Assembly: GCA_030704615.1 (NCBI GenBank)
Contig: CM060734.1
Span: 61,026,042-61,086,041, forward strand
Reading direction: 5' to 3'
DNA length: 60,000 nucleotides
Source of the DNA: Takakia lepidozioides
Lineage: Eukaryota; Streptophyta; Takakiopsida; Takakiales; Takakiaceae
Part shown: positions 25,101 through 37,960 of the stretch, piece after piece
How the letters are laid out: each line of letters begins with the position of its first letter
How positions within the stretch are numbered: the first letter of the stretch is position 1
Made by a program: the position numbers and the translations under genes
The notes under the pieces: model-generated
The model's input: the letters and a program-made list of their open reading frames with translations, nothing else
Database searches by the model: none
Told to the model about the DNA's origin: nothing

Positions 25101-28100
25101 ACGTCACTACATGTCTGGTGGTAGTGAACCCACTGATGTACGTCAATTTCCTTCATCAAGGCCCAACCTTCCTCTTTTCTCTGTTTTCATTATGTAAGTC
25201 CATTCTTGAGCTTTAGAGTCTCTTGAGCTGAGGACCCTCACTACATTCTGAAGCCTAACCGCCATTGACGTCTGGCTTTTTGTTGTCATGAAAGCCTTGG
25301 TCTTTTCTGGCCAAAAGAAGCTACTGAATACAGAAGATTCAGTGAACAGTTTCATATGATGAGGAACCAATATCTGTGCATTGTTGTACTAGATAAATCA
25401 TGGCAATCAAGAGTTTTTTAGAAATAAAACAATTCTCTTTCTGCAACATTTAGACAGAAACTTTTGCTCCTTTCTTCCTGTTTGTCAAAACATTTGTTTA
25501 ATTATTGTAATGGTAGTTTCAGGACCGTCAGAAGAGGTTTGATGGGACAGTTTCCACAAGTGCCATACCTTCAGCCTCAAGGAGCTTGGATGATCAATCG
25601 CAATCAGGTGGTCAAGTAAGTAGAACAAAGCCTACCAGCTTTTTATGTGACAGCCACAATTTGCTGGCCACAAGATCATTGCTTTCAACCCATCGTCTAG
25701 GTGGCCTAGACTTTGTTTTTGGCTTTTTCAGATCACAGGCTTCCAAATCCAGCCTTACAGGAAATAAAAAACTTGCAGTATGAAGCAGTGAATTTAAAGA
25801 TAGTGTAAAACGCTTGAGTTAGTATATTTTAGTTGTTTCTGCTGGGATCACACACAGGCATGCTAAGCTTGCTATTCCTAAAGTCCAAGAATACGAAGAG
25901 GGCTCGTTCTGCATCTTTGCAATGCTTTAGAACAACTCATTGAATGGGAGTTAGTGGAAAGCTTGAGTAGATAGATTTGTGGATGCAAAGTGGAGTGAAA
26001 ATCCCTTCATGTCTTGCAAGATAATATCTATCCGTACGTAATGTGTTGGGTGCCTAGGTTATGGAAGGCTCCATGGTTAATCTTGACGTCACTGCACCAG
26101 GTGCAACGCTTGCTTTGGCACTTATGTTCCTCAAGGCATGTTAAACACTCCTTTTGTACTATCAATTGCTGTGTGGGTCTGTTATTTCTCAATCAGAGAC
26201 AGCATGTGCCTTGTTGTTTGACAATCTTATGTGATTTGTCAGCACAGGAGGGTCTCCTGAGATTGTTTTCTTTCCGGACATAGTAGATCTGACTCGTTTG
26301 TCCAGTAAAGGATGTTCATAATGGAGTGTTCTGGTCTTGTTTCAAGTGTTCAGTACCCGCAAGGGGAAGAGGCTCGCTGACTTCAAATGGCATCATCTCT
26401 CTGTTTTATGTGCTGCTGAGAGACCAAAACTGCAATAACAGGACATCTTTTGAGTTTCCAGGCAGGCTGGAGTTTTGAAATTGAATGCAGTATCTGCATG
26501 TTGTCATAGGCCACCTGTTATGCTACTGTGTTTTAGATTCCTTCTTGTGTTCAGAAGAATGTCATTGTAAGTACATTACACATGGTTTGAAGGTTGGGTA
26601 TATGACAGTATTAGTGCCAGAAGTTCTTTTGCACTCCTAAACAACTCCCCCTCTGTAGGAACCGTGGGTTTGGGATTTTTGTATATCCTGCGGCTCATTG
26701 TTGTCTCTGAAATATTGCTTCAACTCAAAGCCTGTGACTCTACTGAGTGCTATGTGCTTGCAAACAGACCAACTGTGAGGTGGTGGCAGCAAGGCTTGCC
26801 ATTCCGGACACGCACTTTGCTCTTGAATATGTGCGCCCTGACTTCATCCTTCTACGGCTTGTGGCTCGAAGTCTTATATTGTGGGACAGGTAATTTTAAG
26901 CCGTTATAGGAGAGAAATCAGGCTCAGTATGAGGGTTACTGAGTGGCCACAGTACTCAAGGCTGCCAATAAGACTATGGTTGTGTAGTTGAGATTGAATT
27001 GGAGTGCACCGTGTCTGTCATAGTGTTCAGGCAACAGAGGAGTGGATACAAAATCAAGTTCCAGATATCATGAAGGAGGCAATTGCATCTTCCTCTCAAG
27101 GAGCAGGGGCTCCTGAGATGCCACTGAATACGGATGCAGATATGGAGGCTCTCGCTCAAGCACATGTCAACATCCTTGCTGGCGCTTGCCTGTCAATTGG
27201 TATTTTACATGGATGCACTCAAATTATAGCATCAGCTTCACTTCTACATCTATCCTTCTATAAGATGCTTCAGAACAGGGAGAGTCATATCCATTTTGTG
27301 TTTTGTAATCAAACTAATATCTGTCATTTTCAACGGTCACTTGGTCTGTGAAGCTCACATTATGCTCTAACTAATCTGGTGGCCAAAATAGTAGGTGTTA
27401 TACCTGGTGGTTTCCTGCATATAGCACCTTGACAAGTCAGTGTTAGGGCTGCCGTCTTACGTGTCAACCAACCCTCCTCTCAATTGTCATGGTACTTATA
27501 TGCAGGACTTCGATATGCTGGGACAGCGAGTGCTGAAGCGCAACAGTTATTACACCATTATGCTCTGTACTTTTTGAGTGAGGTGATGGAAATATCTATT
27601 GTTCACAACTACTCGTTTCTTGATGCCATTTAAGAAGGTTGCAGCAGCCCGATGCAGTAAACAATATCTGTGGGTTGTTTGTGTTGGTAAGCTCATCTTG
27701 ATGTGCAAGGGGTATAGAATGTTGTTTGGAGGTTCCTCCTGATTTTCTTAATTTAAAAGGATATTCTCAGTTTACAACAGACTAAAAATGCGATGCTGCC
27801 TCTTAAGGTCAACCAAAGAGTGATGTCCACCCAGCATCAAATTGATTGCATGACCTTTACCCCGAAAAGGGCCTGTAGGATAAAACAAACTCAAGCAGGG
27901 TTAATATTCATCCCTTCTGAATGGTGTGTGAATGTGCTTGGACGCTGGGTATGTTGGCACATGACAGAAGCGTGCAGCAGCCCCTCTAGGTGGGACCACC
28001 AGCCCTAGTGGACATCGGGCGTATGTGGACCGGGGCACCCTTGAGACATGCCTAAATGTTGCTGTGCTGTCATTGAGTGTGGTCAGTAACTAGTTCTTAT

Positions 28101-31100
28101 GGACTTGGGTCACACCGGCAATTGAATTTGTCCAGAAAAGCACAGGGTCTTTTATAAAGAAATTCAGAGCTCTGAAGGTTGGTGATTAGTTTTTGAAGGG
28201 ACCATAATTCTGTGTCGTCTTGGCTGTCTTTCCCGAGCATATATACTGTGGACAAATTTTAGCAGAGTCCTAACCAGTCGCTGATCAAGCTCCATTCTTG
28301 TTCCTCAACAGGTTATGGCGGGCACTGGACATCTGGAGACATTCAGGCTTTTGCGATATCTTCGGCGTCGAAATGATTCCGATGGAGCAATAACATTTGG
28401 CAACCACATGGCTGTAAGCACTGGTGGTTCCTTCAAAATCCTTCAGAGTATTATCTATTTTTAAGTGCATCACATGCTATCTGCAGTGACGGTCTGTGAA
28501 TGTCCTGTTACCTGGATACATCCTTCATGTGCAAGGAATCAAGGATCAATTTACAGTTGCTATGTCATAAATCTTGTAGACCTGCCAGAGTGGGTTTGGT
28601 TGTATGCCTGAGCTTCGGGGATTTGTAGTGCTCTTTCCAACACACAATTTTAGAAGGCAAAGGTTTGTTGATGGCGGCAAAGAAAGTCTTCTTGGCGCTG
28701 ATCTCCTGTGTAACGTGAAAGCAGGGTGTGACATTGAGGTCTATGAGGAAGCTCTCTTAAGTGTTGTATAATGAATGTCAGTGCAGATCAGCATGGCTAT
28801 TGGGTTTTTGTTCCTAGGTGGAGGTGGCCTTACCTTCGCAACCAACAATGGTGCAGTCGCAGCATTGCTAATTGCCTTATATCCTCGATATCCCACTGCT
28901 CCCAATGATCACCGGTGTCATCTTCAGGTAGAAATTCTATGTTTCTCTCTAAGGGTTTACTTCAGAGAAGATTCGTTCCTTGGATTGTAAGTTTGAAAGT
29001 CCTTGCAGTTGAAATGCTCCAGGGAACCTTTCCCTCCCCCCCAGTCCTCCCTTCTCCTTCTGCACTTGGTCTGAGGATCAGAAGCCACAGGCCTAGAGCC
29101 TTGTTGTCTTTTGCTTCTCTCTCTCTCTGTCATTTCTGCGGTAAACTGGCTGTAGGAGTAAAAGCTATGCAACCGGGCTGTGGAGTTTGCATGCGGATAA
29201 GTGCCTCTGTGAGCACCTCTATGGCAGTTGCAGGAAAGTAAGTTTATACCTGCAGGTGAGCTGCAGGAATAAGCTAAACCCTGGTGGGTGGGAACCCCAC
29301 AAAATGCTCCAGGAGGGTTAGTTTCCCGCGGGGTCACAAGCCAATGTTCTGAGGAAATGGCATACATTTTGTGTTTTTTATGTGCATAAAGCTTCCCTGA
29401 ACTTGTGTCCAGTTCGTGACATGGGTGAGGAACCTTACCGATGATCTGAAGGGCCTACCTCAGCACTAGACTGAAATTTAAATTCAGGGTGGGGAGTCTA
29501 CCTTTGAACAGTAAACATATGCAGAGAGGAAATGGAGATTGTCAATGCCGGACAATATGTGTTTTCTGATGCCCTGGCCCTATTGCAGTCTAATTTCTGG
29601 GTAGCGATGCTTGTGAAGGGCTTTCTAGAGGAAATCTGGAAAGCCCGAACTAATTGTTTATATAAGATAAGTCCCACTACGTGAAGTGAGCCCCATACAA
29701 AGGGTAGTGTCTGTTCCCTCTTGTTCAGCCCAAACTGGGTGTGGGGTCTATGGCCACAAGGCAACGGCAAACATCATCGTATGAGCACATTCTTTTGTTT
29801 TAAGTTTGTAAAATATTTGTGATTTGCATGCGAAAACCATGTCTTCCCATTATCCTTCTGGAAAGTTTACAGATAAACCCAGTATGTCGGCACCTTCTGT
29901 TGGAAATTGATGAAGTCAGTGGGGAGTTCAAGATGTAGTTAGATCAACAATCTAAGTTATGAGCCAGCACGCTTTTTGGTTTCCTTCCTTTTCATGCTGT
30001 CTCTTCTTCCATGAAACTGTAGTTGATGGTTTGTCCTCTTCAATTGCTTCTTTCCTTGTTCCTTGTGTTGTCATTTTGAAACCTCTTTCCCTTGCATATA
30101 GCATTCTCATATTTGGTTACCTCTCCTCTGCGTTCAAAGGTTGAGTGGGCTATCGCATAGATATATAATCTTAGAATCCTTGCAGTCTGAAACTTCGGAG
30201 CAGGTAAAATTCTATAGAACTTCTGACCCAAGGCCACAGCAAACAACATCTTGTGAGTAAATAAATTCAGAATGGACTTTTAGTGCCACTAAATGAAGGC
30301 GCTGTGTAGCATGACGTGTACTCAACCACTGTGCGTATGTACAGAACCCAAACATACCTTAGATACACCAGTCAGAAGTTATTGCGACCCTCTTATTGAC
30401 TGATCATGAATTAAGTGAGGAGTGTACCATGGCGGTCATTGTTGTTCTCTTTTGTGTAAAATACTGTCTGCAATTTTGCTATGGGCTTCTTCTGGCTTGT
30501 AGATCATTATCAGCTAACATGCAAGTGTTTGTTTGTGGCAGGCATTCAGACATTTGTACGCATTGGCTACAGAGGCACGCTGTTTGCAAACTGTGGATGT
30601 GGACACAAGCTTACCTGTCTATACCCCTATTGAAATAACCCTTAAAGAGTCGGCTTTTTACAGTGAGACCACTTTCTGCCGGGTCACTCCCTGCATTCTG
30701 CCCGAACGATCTTCAGTATGCTGCCCTTTTCACACTACTGGCTGCCAGCCCTGTTTGCTGTCTTGTTTCTCTGCTAGCTGTCAGCTTAAGAGTACAAGAA
30801 AGGTTTATCCTTCTATGCAAACATTCTTTCCAGTACATATTTCAGCACATTGGTTGCTCTGACCAGTGTGCAAGGTTCTCAAACTTATGTTCTTTAATGG
30901 GGCTAGACAAATTCATAGTTGCAACACCACAGTTCACCTCCACCTCCAGAAGAATCATTGTGTGGCAGCTCTCTTGTTGCAGCTAAAGCGGGTGCGTGTG
31001 TGCGGGCCACGCTATTGGCCCCAAGTCATTGAATTGCCTGCTACAGGTATTAGCATTTCTATTGTTCATACCGTGTCATAGTAACTCCGGAAGAAAAAAT

Positions 31101-33459
31101 CCTTGCAAATGCCAAAGTCTGGCTTTTTGAATTTCACCACCTGTGGGCACGTCCATAATCTAAACAGCTCAGCCCAATGTCTTGAGAGAATGCTGATATG
31201 CAACAAGATGGGTGTACATGTCTTGGAAGGTAGAATCTGCGAACACTGGGATGTTGCAACATTCTATCTGTGTCGATGTAGATACATCTCTAAAGTTGTC
31301 TGTGTTTTAGGCTTTTGAGTTGCATATGTTATTGTGGCAGAACAACCATGGTGGGAACCAGGGGATGCAGAAGGTGGACCCTTCAATGGTGGTGTGCTTT
31401 ATGTGAAGCGAAAAGTTGGGGCTCTTTCTTATGCAGACGACCCCATTGGTTGCCGCTCTCTGCTATCACGTGCCCTCCATAAGGTTTTTCTGAGCCTCTT
31501 GCATCATTCTTCTGAATCCTCAGTCGTGTTGGTAGATTGGCAAGTATTAAGCTAACCAGCTGCAATTTGTATGCCTCCCAAGCAGTGTAGTTTGATCTTG
31601 CAGCCCTGTTGAATTCTTGAGATCTAATACAGCCTAGTAGCATCTTGAAAGTTTGGAGAATGGACATATACCTTTGAATGCTCATGTAGTAGTGTGATTG
31701 ATAGCAGGTTTTTCACATTGTGTATGGAAATGCTTTTGGTTACTAGTGTTTTTGGAGCGCATCTTCAAGTATATCACAGTTTTTCATAAGTAACCTGTGC
31801 AATTGTGTTTATGGACATTGGAAAATGGTGCTGAATTGACCCCACCATTCCATGATTGAAGCCCATGGAGTAGTTCTCTTCAAATCTGCCACCTTGGTCA
31901 GCATGGACCTGGCCAAAGCAGCTATGTATCTTAAACCTCTTCGACACACGCATGACCTTTGACGCAGGACAGTGAAGACACTAGTCAAGAAACATTGGGT
32001 AATGTTATGGGGAGAGGTCGACACTCCAAAGTGGACCAGCTTGTTAGCACTTTCTCTGCAGATCCCAGCATGCTGGCATTTGCGCGGCTCTTCTGCAGCG
32101 GCTCTGATGAGAAGTAAGCAGTACACAGGAAGGATTCCGAATCAGTGACTCCTGTACTATCTGTTATTCTTGTAAAAGCACTAGATTTGAGGAATGACAT
32201 TCTTCTTCAAAGTGGTTGTGGCCTGACTCTAAATATACTCCTTTCGGGCTCTGGCTGTATACTTCAAGGTGGTGTTTTTGCTGCCTTCACTGCAAGGGGA
32301 TCACAGACAGCTGTAAGGCAGATGCTAACTCGTTGGGTAGTCTAGTAGTAGCAGCCTTGCCATTTAATATCAAGTCGCACCTATGTGATTACAAAACTGA
32401 CCATGGTGTGATTGTTATGGCAGGTTGGGTGGTGAGTTCGGGGACTTTTGTTTGTTGGCTCTTTTTGAATGTGTCAGCACTGACCGTCCAGCTTTGCTGC
32501 AGGTCTGTTAAGATCTCTTATTAGTTGTCAACAGCCTTAAGTTAATCTGTGGCTAGCTTATGTATTGGGCCTATGGACTTCTGTAAAGTACAATCAGGAT
32601 CAACACATTCCCACAATGTTAAAGCATTGGTTGACATTTTGAGTAGTTTCTTCTTATTTGGATGCTGGGACAGACATATCTAGCTCTGTATACAGCAGTG
32701 GAGGCCTTGGTTGATAGAGCCACTGGTCGGGGCACCAGCATCAGCAGCATTTGCAGTGATTCACTTTCTATCTACAGCCTCAAGGTGAGTTCAAAGGGCT
32801 TCATGCCTTCCTACTAGACTTAGATTCTGTTGCGTCTGAGGGCTAGAGCTGTGAGGAGAGAGTGGAAGGGACTCGGGACTTCTCCTTCTGGGATTCTCAG
32901 TTTACAACTTTGTCAGAGTTTCGTGACACATAGGTGGTTGGATCTGGAGGAACAGGTAGCAGTTGCATACTGTGATGTGCTAGGACAGGAAGAAGGGGGA
33001 TCCCTAGTTCAGCGAACGTTCTTGGCAGCTCTGGCGAAGCGCATCGATGATGTCCTCAGTAACCCCCAAGTCTTCCACTCAGATACACCTACAGCACAGT
33101 CAAAGCCCTACCTCTCAGAGCTCTACTTCTACTTGGATACGGGGCAACGCCCATTCGACTCCAGACAAGGAGGGGCCCAGGCAAATGCACGACGGAAGGC
33201 AACATCCCCACAAGAGAACCAAATTCAAATGGTGCTGTTTGCCTGCTACTTGTGTTGGTATGGGATCCCAAGGCCTCGACTCGTCTCGACTGCTCTGCAG
33301 CAGCTGGCAAGGGAACTCCCAGGCTTCCAGAGCTTTACTTTGTCTGACTTAAACTCAGCCTTGCCACTGCTTGCACTGGTGTTGCCAGGCACACCCATGC
33401 CAGCTCTTCTCCAGATAAACGAGTGTCTCCCCTTCCTCTCCCTTAATACATTCAAGTGA
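13161..33459 (+). CDS. APC1: Anaphase-promoting complex/cyclosome subunit 1 (APC1), complete, 38 exons
   Basis: APC1 is the large scaffold subunit of the APC/C ubiquitin ligase. I derived 38 exons by matching APC1 motifs and splice phases: 13161-13459, 13769-13832, 14266-14350, 14813-15138, 15640-15745, 15849-16018, 16219-16406, 16723-16792, 16937-17149, 17517-18040, 20051-20522, 20852-21130, 21304-21438, 21521-21613, 21734-21826, 22026-22085, 22399-22497, 22706-22846, 23402-23482, 23682-23753, 24136-24207, 24544-24637, 25049-25137, 25523-25615, 26058-26135, 26768-26889, 27024-27199, 27506-27582, 27968-28081, 28312-28413, 28787-28927, 30542-30715, 30983-31046, 31341-31483, 31968-32113, 32424-32502, 32674-32784, 32917-33459. 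They total 5988 nt (1995 residues). Key motifs are FEPFGLSVEP and EELFIHGN near the start, GMEYIF and FGRDLRLNEV in the middle, and PC-type repeats (HAGLLMALGLHKHLG, TTVGVLLGMAAAHRGTM, SAALMAVGLLYQGSAH, FLFLGGGGLTF). VCGPRYWPQVIEL lies towards the end. Intron 25 has a GC donor. The last exon and exons 5-6 are the least certain. Confidence 0.95.
19230..19860 (+). mobile_element. LINE 3' fragment with zinc-finger, copy 1 (in APC1 intron 10)
   Basis: Within the 2-kb intron 10, an open frame (19335-19847) encodes the region after the reverse transcriptase core of a non-LTR retrotransposon. It has the characteristic cysteine/histidine cluster CKCPLCGQPEDNIHFLIHC followed by P.Y...R. No reverse transcriptase catalytic motif is present, so it is a 5'-truncated copy, the usual outcome of LINE insertion. 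It is on the same strand as APC1 and does not break any exon. Two other truncated copies occur in this window. Confidence 0.82.
26136..26767 (+). other. GC-AG intron 25 of APC1
   Basis: Exon 25 ends in AAG followed by GCATGT, a GC donor with otherwise good match to the consensus. Reading through would hit a stop (TAA) within three codons. The acceptor is CAAACAG before ACC AAC TGT GAG. The same GC donor is present in the duplicated copy near position 2079. Confidence 0.85.
29392..29790 (+). mobile_element. LINE 3' fragment, copy 2 (in APC1 intron 31)
   Basis: Matches the region 19305-19850 of intron 10 in the same orientation, but with internal deletions that remove the zinc-finger coding part and several frameshifts. 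It lies in the 1.6-kb intron 31 and is not coding. Confidence 0.8.
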
Positions 33460-34302
33460 AATTGGTTATAACAACTTCAACAATCTTGGTGCCTGGTCAA
33501 TGGAATCCATGGTGAATCCAAGGACGTTTTCCAGCCTCATTCTTTGATATAACTGAACGACACAACCAAATCCACATCTCCTTGTCTTGACTAGATTCCT
33601 GTTGAAGCACAGGTCAACAGTTCATTTCCAGTTAAGTGTTTTCACCTGACTACAAAGTGGCGCTGCAAAGGTGAAAGGTCACATCATTGAACCTATAAAT
33701 GATAGGAAAATTTTGTACACCAGAGATTACCGTGCACCAACCATGATGGTGTGATAACACAAAGCTGGCATGAGAGTAGTACTGGTACGTGAGAAAGTAT
33801 CTGTAGCACAAATGAAGGAGGTTAAACTTCACAGAGCCTGTCATTTTGGACAGACTACAGAACCCACTGACTGGTTATAGACCAGGTGCCACCTGTAAAT
33901 CAAAATACTCTGCAAATTGCACTTTTTCTCAGGAGTAACACACTATAGTACTGCATGCAGTGACATTCCTACAATATTTTGATTTCCTCCCTGCCCATAA
34001 TCTGCACATATCTTGCACATATTTTGAAATCCTTTCAGTACTGTAAAAGTTGGGACCCATGTCTCGTGATGGAGGACGATAGGAGCATCAATAGGAAGAG
34101 GGCAATCATTAAGTGAAGACTGCATGCTTGAACAAATGGAAGTAAAAGGTGTAGCAAATTGAAGCCAGCAATTATGATACAGTCTATTCCCTTCTCTCTG
34201 AATTTGAAAGAACTAGGGGGGCAAATGAATGGGGGGCTCTACCAACTAAGGCAACGAGGCTTTTGGTTGAAGTTCTCTTCATACAGTACATTTTCCAGGT
34301 TA
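33460..34302. other. Convergent intergenic region between APC1 and SYP3
   Basis: Both genes end here. The region holds their 3' UTRs; only short, interrupted open frames are present and nothing else was recognised. Confidence 0.5.
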
Positions 34303-35655
34303 TTAAGCTATAAAGACAACAAAAATGAGTAAGAACACAATCAACACAAAAAATATTTTGATGATGAGCCATCGATTTGATGAGATCCGGTTCAAATACT
34401 TAAGAAGCTGTCCTTGTGCTCCTTCCACATTTGCCAATGTGTCTTCCATATTCTCATCAATCCTGTTGCAAAACGGTTCCAGTAAGGTCACCTTGGGCAC
34501 ACATGGGGCCTGAAAGAACTCAAAAGTCCAATTGTCCCCCAGAAAGCTCTTTTTCTTTAGTGACCTCTCTTGCTGTGGTAGCTCCTTGGTTAGAAGTCAA
34601 TCAAAACAATCCTAAAAACGCAGCACACTACCGAGAACCTCAATATGGTGTTGGAAACAGAGCACCACGTCAGAAAAACACTACCGACAGAATCCTCACT
34701 AAATGAAGCATCTTCATTCAGTACCTCCTGACAGATACCTCAGGTATTACCCCTATTGCAATGGCATGGAACACTCTAGCGGAAATGCTACCTTGAGCTC
34801 CAACAAAAGCCTGTCCGTTATCTTACTCCTGATGTGGGTTTTAGAAGGTAGACAAAGTCAAATCATAAAAGGACTGATAGATCAAAGGGGCCAACTGCCT
34901 TAAAACCCACATAATAACGGAGACTAGACAAGACCCTCCAAACATAAAAGGTGAGGGACGGAACCGATACAAATGCTCTCGCTGCAGAGTAAACCATACT
35001 AATGGCTTTAATGAGGTATCGATGCCTCCAAAGCGGACAAGGAATCAAGGAGAAGCTATACCTGATAGTCATTTCGCCTTGCTGGGCCACCATGTTAGCC
35101 AACTGTGTAAAAATGTTGCTAAGCTCTACAATTGTTGACTCCACGTTCTGGAGTGCCTCTGCTCGGTTCTGCAGATAACTGTCTTGCACCGCAACCATTT
35201 GTTGCTGCATCAGCCCTTGTGTTGTTTTTGGAGACGACCCCTCCACAGTTGCTCGCCGTCTGTGAGTCAAACTTGTCAACATTAAGAGAAACCCCCCAAT
35301 AAACTCCACATTCAAGAGCATGTTGAATTGCATACAAAATGCTCCAATCAAGACCTAAGCCAGTTGCAACTCTCACTGTACCACATGGTGGGCCTCATTG
35401 CGTTCCAAGGGAATTTAGTCACACATACCTCCCTAACATTTTACTTTCAACCATTCCCAAGGAAGCGTCAAGAACTGGCCACTAATGGCCGTGCTTGATT
35501 TGCTCATTCGAGACTCTTCTTCTATCACTCAATCCAAGACATTGGAAGGACATGGTGCAAGGCTATTTGTGACATCAAATCCACTTCAAGTTTACCAGCC
35601 ACTCTCAAACGAAAACCAGACAAGAAAATGCTGATAGGTCCACAAAGAAGAAAAA

Positions 35656-35715
<60 letters not shown>

Positions 35716-37078
35716 GACACATTCTCTTGTTTGCAAAATTCCCTACCCTTCTTGCCAATTTTAGCCCAAAACTCTCAACAACAACAACAAAACTAAGTCT
35801 GCTACTTCTTGAGAAGAAATACCTTGAGCTGAATAACTGGGAACTTGAAGTAGCCCCATTTGCCCAGGGGGCTGGGGCAGGAGAAACACTTGGACTGGTA
35901 CTAGTACCATTGGGTACGACCAGTGGCCGCTGTCGAGCAAATGGATTGGCTTTATCTTTGGATGGTGTGGTTGAAAAAAGCTGCCTTCTGTTTTTGTGAA
36001 CCTTCAAGTTCTGCAGGATACAAAGATGACCCCTTGTGAGGCCCAAGAGATGTGGGAAAAAATTGGACAACAAGAGTTGCATCGCACAAATTTGTGATAA
36101 AAGCAAGCTCACCTCGGTGCGCAATGTTAGCACATCCTTAAATTCCTTCGTCGCACTCATGAGTCGGCTCTTTAAGTTATCCACAACGGTCATGGAATGC
36201 TCATTGCTGTGTTTGGTCTGATTTCCCTCCTCATTTCGGGAGTCACAAAGGACCTGTAAGTCGGAAATTGCTGCATTCAGGGCCGTAATGTCCTGCTTGA
36301 CTACAGCAGTGAGTTCTTGAATCTCTAAAGCTGGGTCGTCAAACATTCCAGTCCTTTTTGCCACTGCAATGAAACAAGGACAGGAGAAAAGATCAGTATA
36401 GTTTAAAACACGGGTAACTGCGTTGGTTGTACAGCAATATTCCTCTATTCCTGCTTGAATTATGTCCATCATGTCCATGTGAACATACCACCGGCAAAGA
36501 GAAGCATATGATACAGCATTACTCTTAAAGTTACATTTTTTTTCTATCAGCCAATTCACCTTCTCGTAACCCTAACGACCATTGCAAGGGGACAGTAACT
36601 ATGCTCCATGTGCTCCCACCACACTCACAATGCAATTGACATACTTATCTTTCTTCCAAGAAAACATGCGAGTAAGACAATGGTCAAAAGTCGTGCAGCT
36701 GGCTAGCTCTAATCCATTGCAGCTATGAAGAACCAGCACGTTTGGCTACGTCAAAAGAGAAACGCTGCAGAGGAAATATCGAAAAATCTCCACGGAAATC
36801 TACATACACTTTGCCAGTTTTGCTAGCTTTTGAGACGTTTGATGGATGCTGAGACCAATCCGTGAGGCCCTTCTGTTGAACTCCGACTGCATAGAACCTG
36901 AGGGCTGGGGCCCCAGTAACCGCGCTGACTCCGCAGTTCCATTGGTAGCAGGCACCGAGGAAGAAGTAGACTGTACAGAAAATGCTTGTGTCTTCCGCAA
37001 CCTGTCAGCAATGGCATGAAACTCCGAGGTTCGATCTCTATCCGAGGAGGGAGGCGTGGATCCCACAGACACAGGCAT
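34303..37078 (-). CDS. SYP3: Golgi Qa-SNARE syntaxin of the SYP3 (Sed5) group
   Basis: Five exons on the minus strand: 37078-36808, 36363-36113, 36010-35823, 35259-35062 and 34462-34303. They total 1068 nt, giving 355 residues, close to plant SYP31/SYP32. The N terminus is MPVSVGSTPPSSDRDRTSEF, comparable with the short N-peptide plus DRT-EF of Sed5/SYP3. Next come the conserved HQTSQKLAKLAKLAKR across the first splice junction, FDDPALEIQELT, NRRQLFS and NPFARQRPL. The SNARE helix (QNRAEALQNVESTIVELSN to NVEGAQGQLLKYL) has the zero-layer glutamine in MVAQQGEM. The C-terminal membrane anchor is hydrophobic, IIKIFFVLIVFLLIFVVFIA. The family mediates fusion of vesicles at the cis-Golgi; location here is inferred from the family. 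Intron 3 contains a long TC microsatellite. The gene looks intact. Confidence 0.94.
35659..35713 (+). repeat. TC microsatellite in SYP3 intron 3
   Basis: About 27 uninterrupted TC units (GA on the coding strand) within intron 3 of the syntaxin gene. Likely length-polymorphic. Confidence 0.97.
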
Positions 37079-37960
37079 GCTTCTTCCTCTTTCCGCTGCC
37101 CCTAAATAAAAATATCCCCAGAACGCAGCACCCTTGCACCATACAAACACCTGTGCTCCCAGGCCTTGGCCCTCCTAGGTGCGAGATCTGCCAAAGAACG
37201 GGCTATCTCTGCGCCTGAAATCAGAATGCCTTCAAATGACACCCCCCCCGGAACATAAAGCACCTATGTTGCATCTCTGATTGTGTTTCACCTCCTACAA
37301 GCCAGATCCACCCGCCTCAGAGTCTGTCTCCCTCAAATCCGAACACGAGACACGTAGAATCGACCGCAATTCGCAGGTCCGATGGTTGGAAGGCTCTTGG
37401 GCAGAATGCTTGGCATGATCAGGCGGCCCCGCGCTGGTCTGCTGTTCAGCGTCGCGAGGCTGCAGGGCGCCAATAATGGATCGCTGCCACGTTCTTTCTT
37501 CCTTCCTCCCCTGGATGAATGTCGAACGGATGAACGTGGGGATGCGAGTGGAAGTCCTCACGACACGGATGGATGAACCGGAAGGACTGCCTGTAATGGA
37601 GCAGGCTCTCGATGATGATAATCTCACTGGAAGGATGACTTTGTTCTTTTGTTTTTGTTTTAAGGGGGGAACCCCCTTTTCCCAGAAATATTTTAAGAAA
37701 AAACCAGTATTTTTTTCAATTTAAAACAAAATTAAAACCCTCAACCGGAGTCAGGCTCAAGTCCTGCGCACATGACCAAAAAACGGGGCTGATCCGCTGG
37801 AAAAGTAGGCTGATCCGCCCCTCACACCGCTTCCCCGCGCTGATAGCGATATTCGCCCACCCTGATGGCTAAGCTTGCAAGCTGATCCGCCGGATAAAAG
37901 TAGATGAAAACAAATAACCTTTTAGATGAAAAACAAAAGTTATTTTTCATGTTAAAACAA
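37079..37960. other. SYP3 upstream region
   Basis: Contains the promoter and 5' UTR of the syntaxin gene. The sequence GCTGATCCGC occurs three times between about 37780 and 37900, with minor variation. A near-palindromic run GGGGGGAACCCCCTTTT lies at about 37663. No gene was recognised. Confidence 0.5.

Noticed and set aside
27811-27875. An extra APC1 exon after GGTCAACC with donor GTAGGA
   Set aside because: The alternative exon starting at 27968 keeps phase 0 and gives the same linker length as known plant APC1 proteins, so the extra exon is not needed.
37663-37685. GGGGGGAACCCCC hairpin followed by T run as a terminator
   Set aside because: Intrinsic terminators are a bacterial feature; in this nuclear context it is only a chance inverted repeat.
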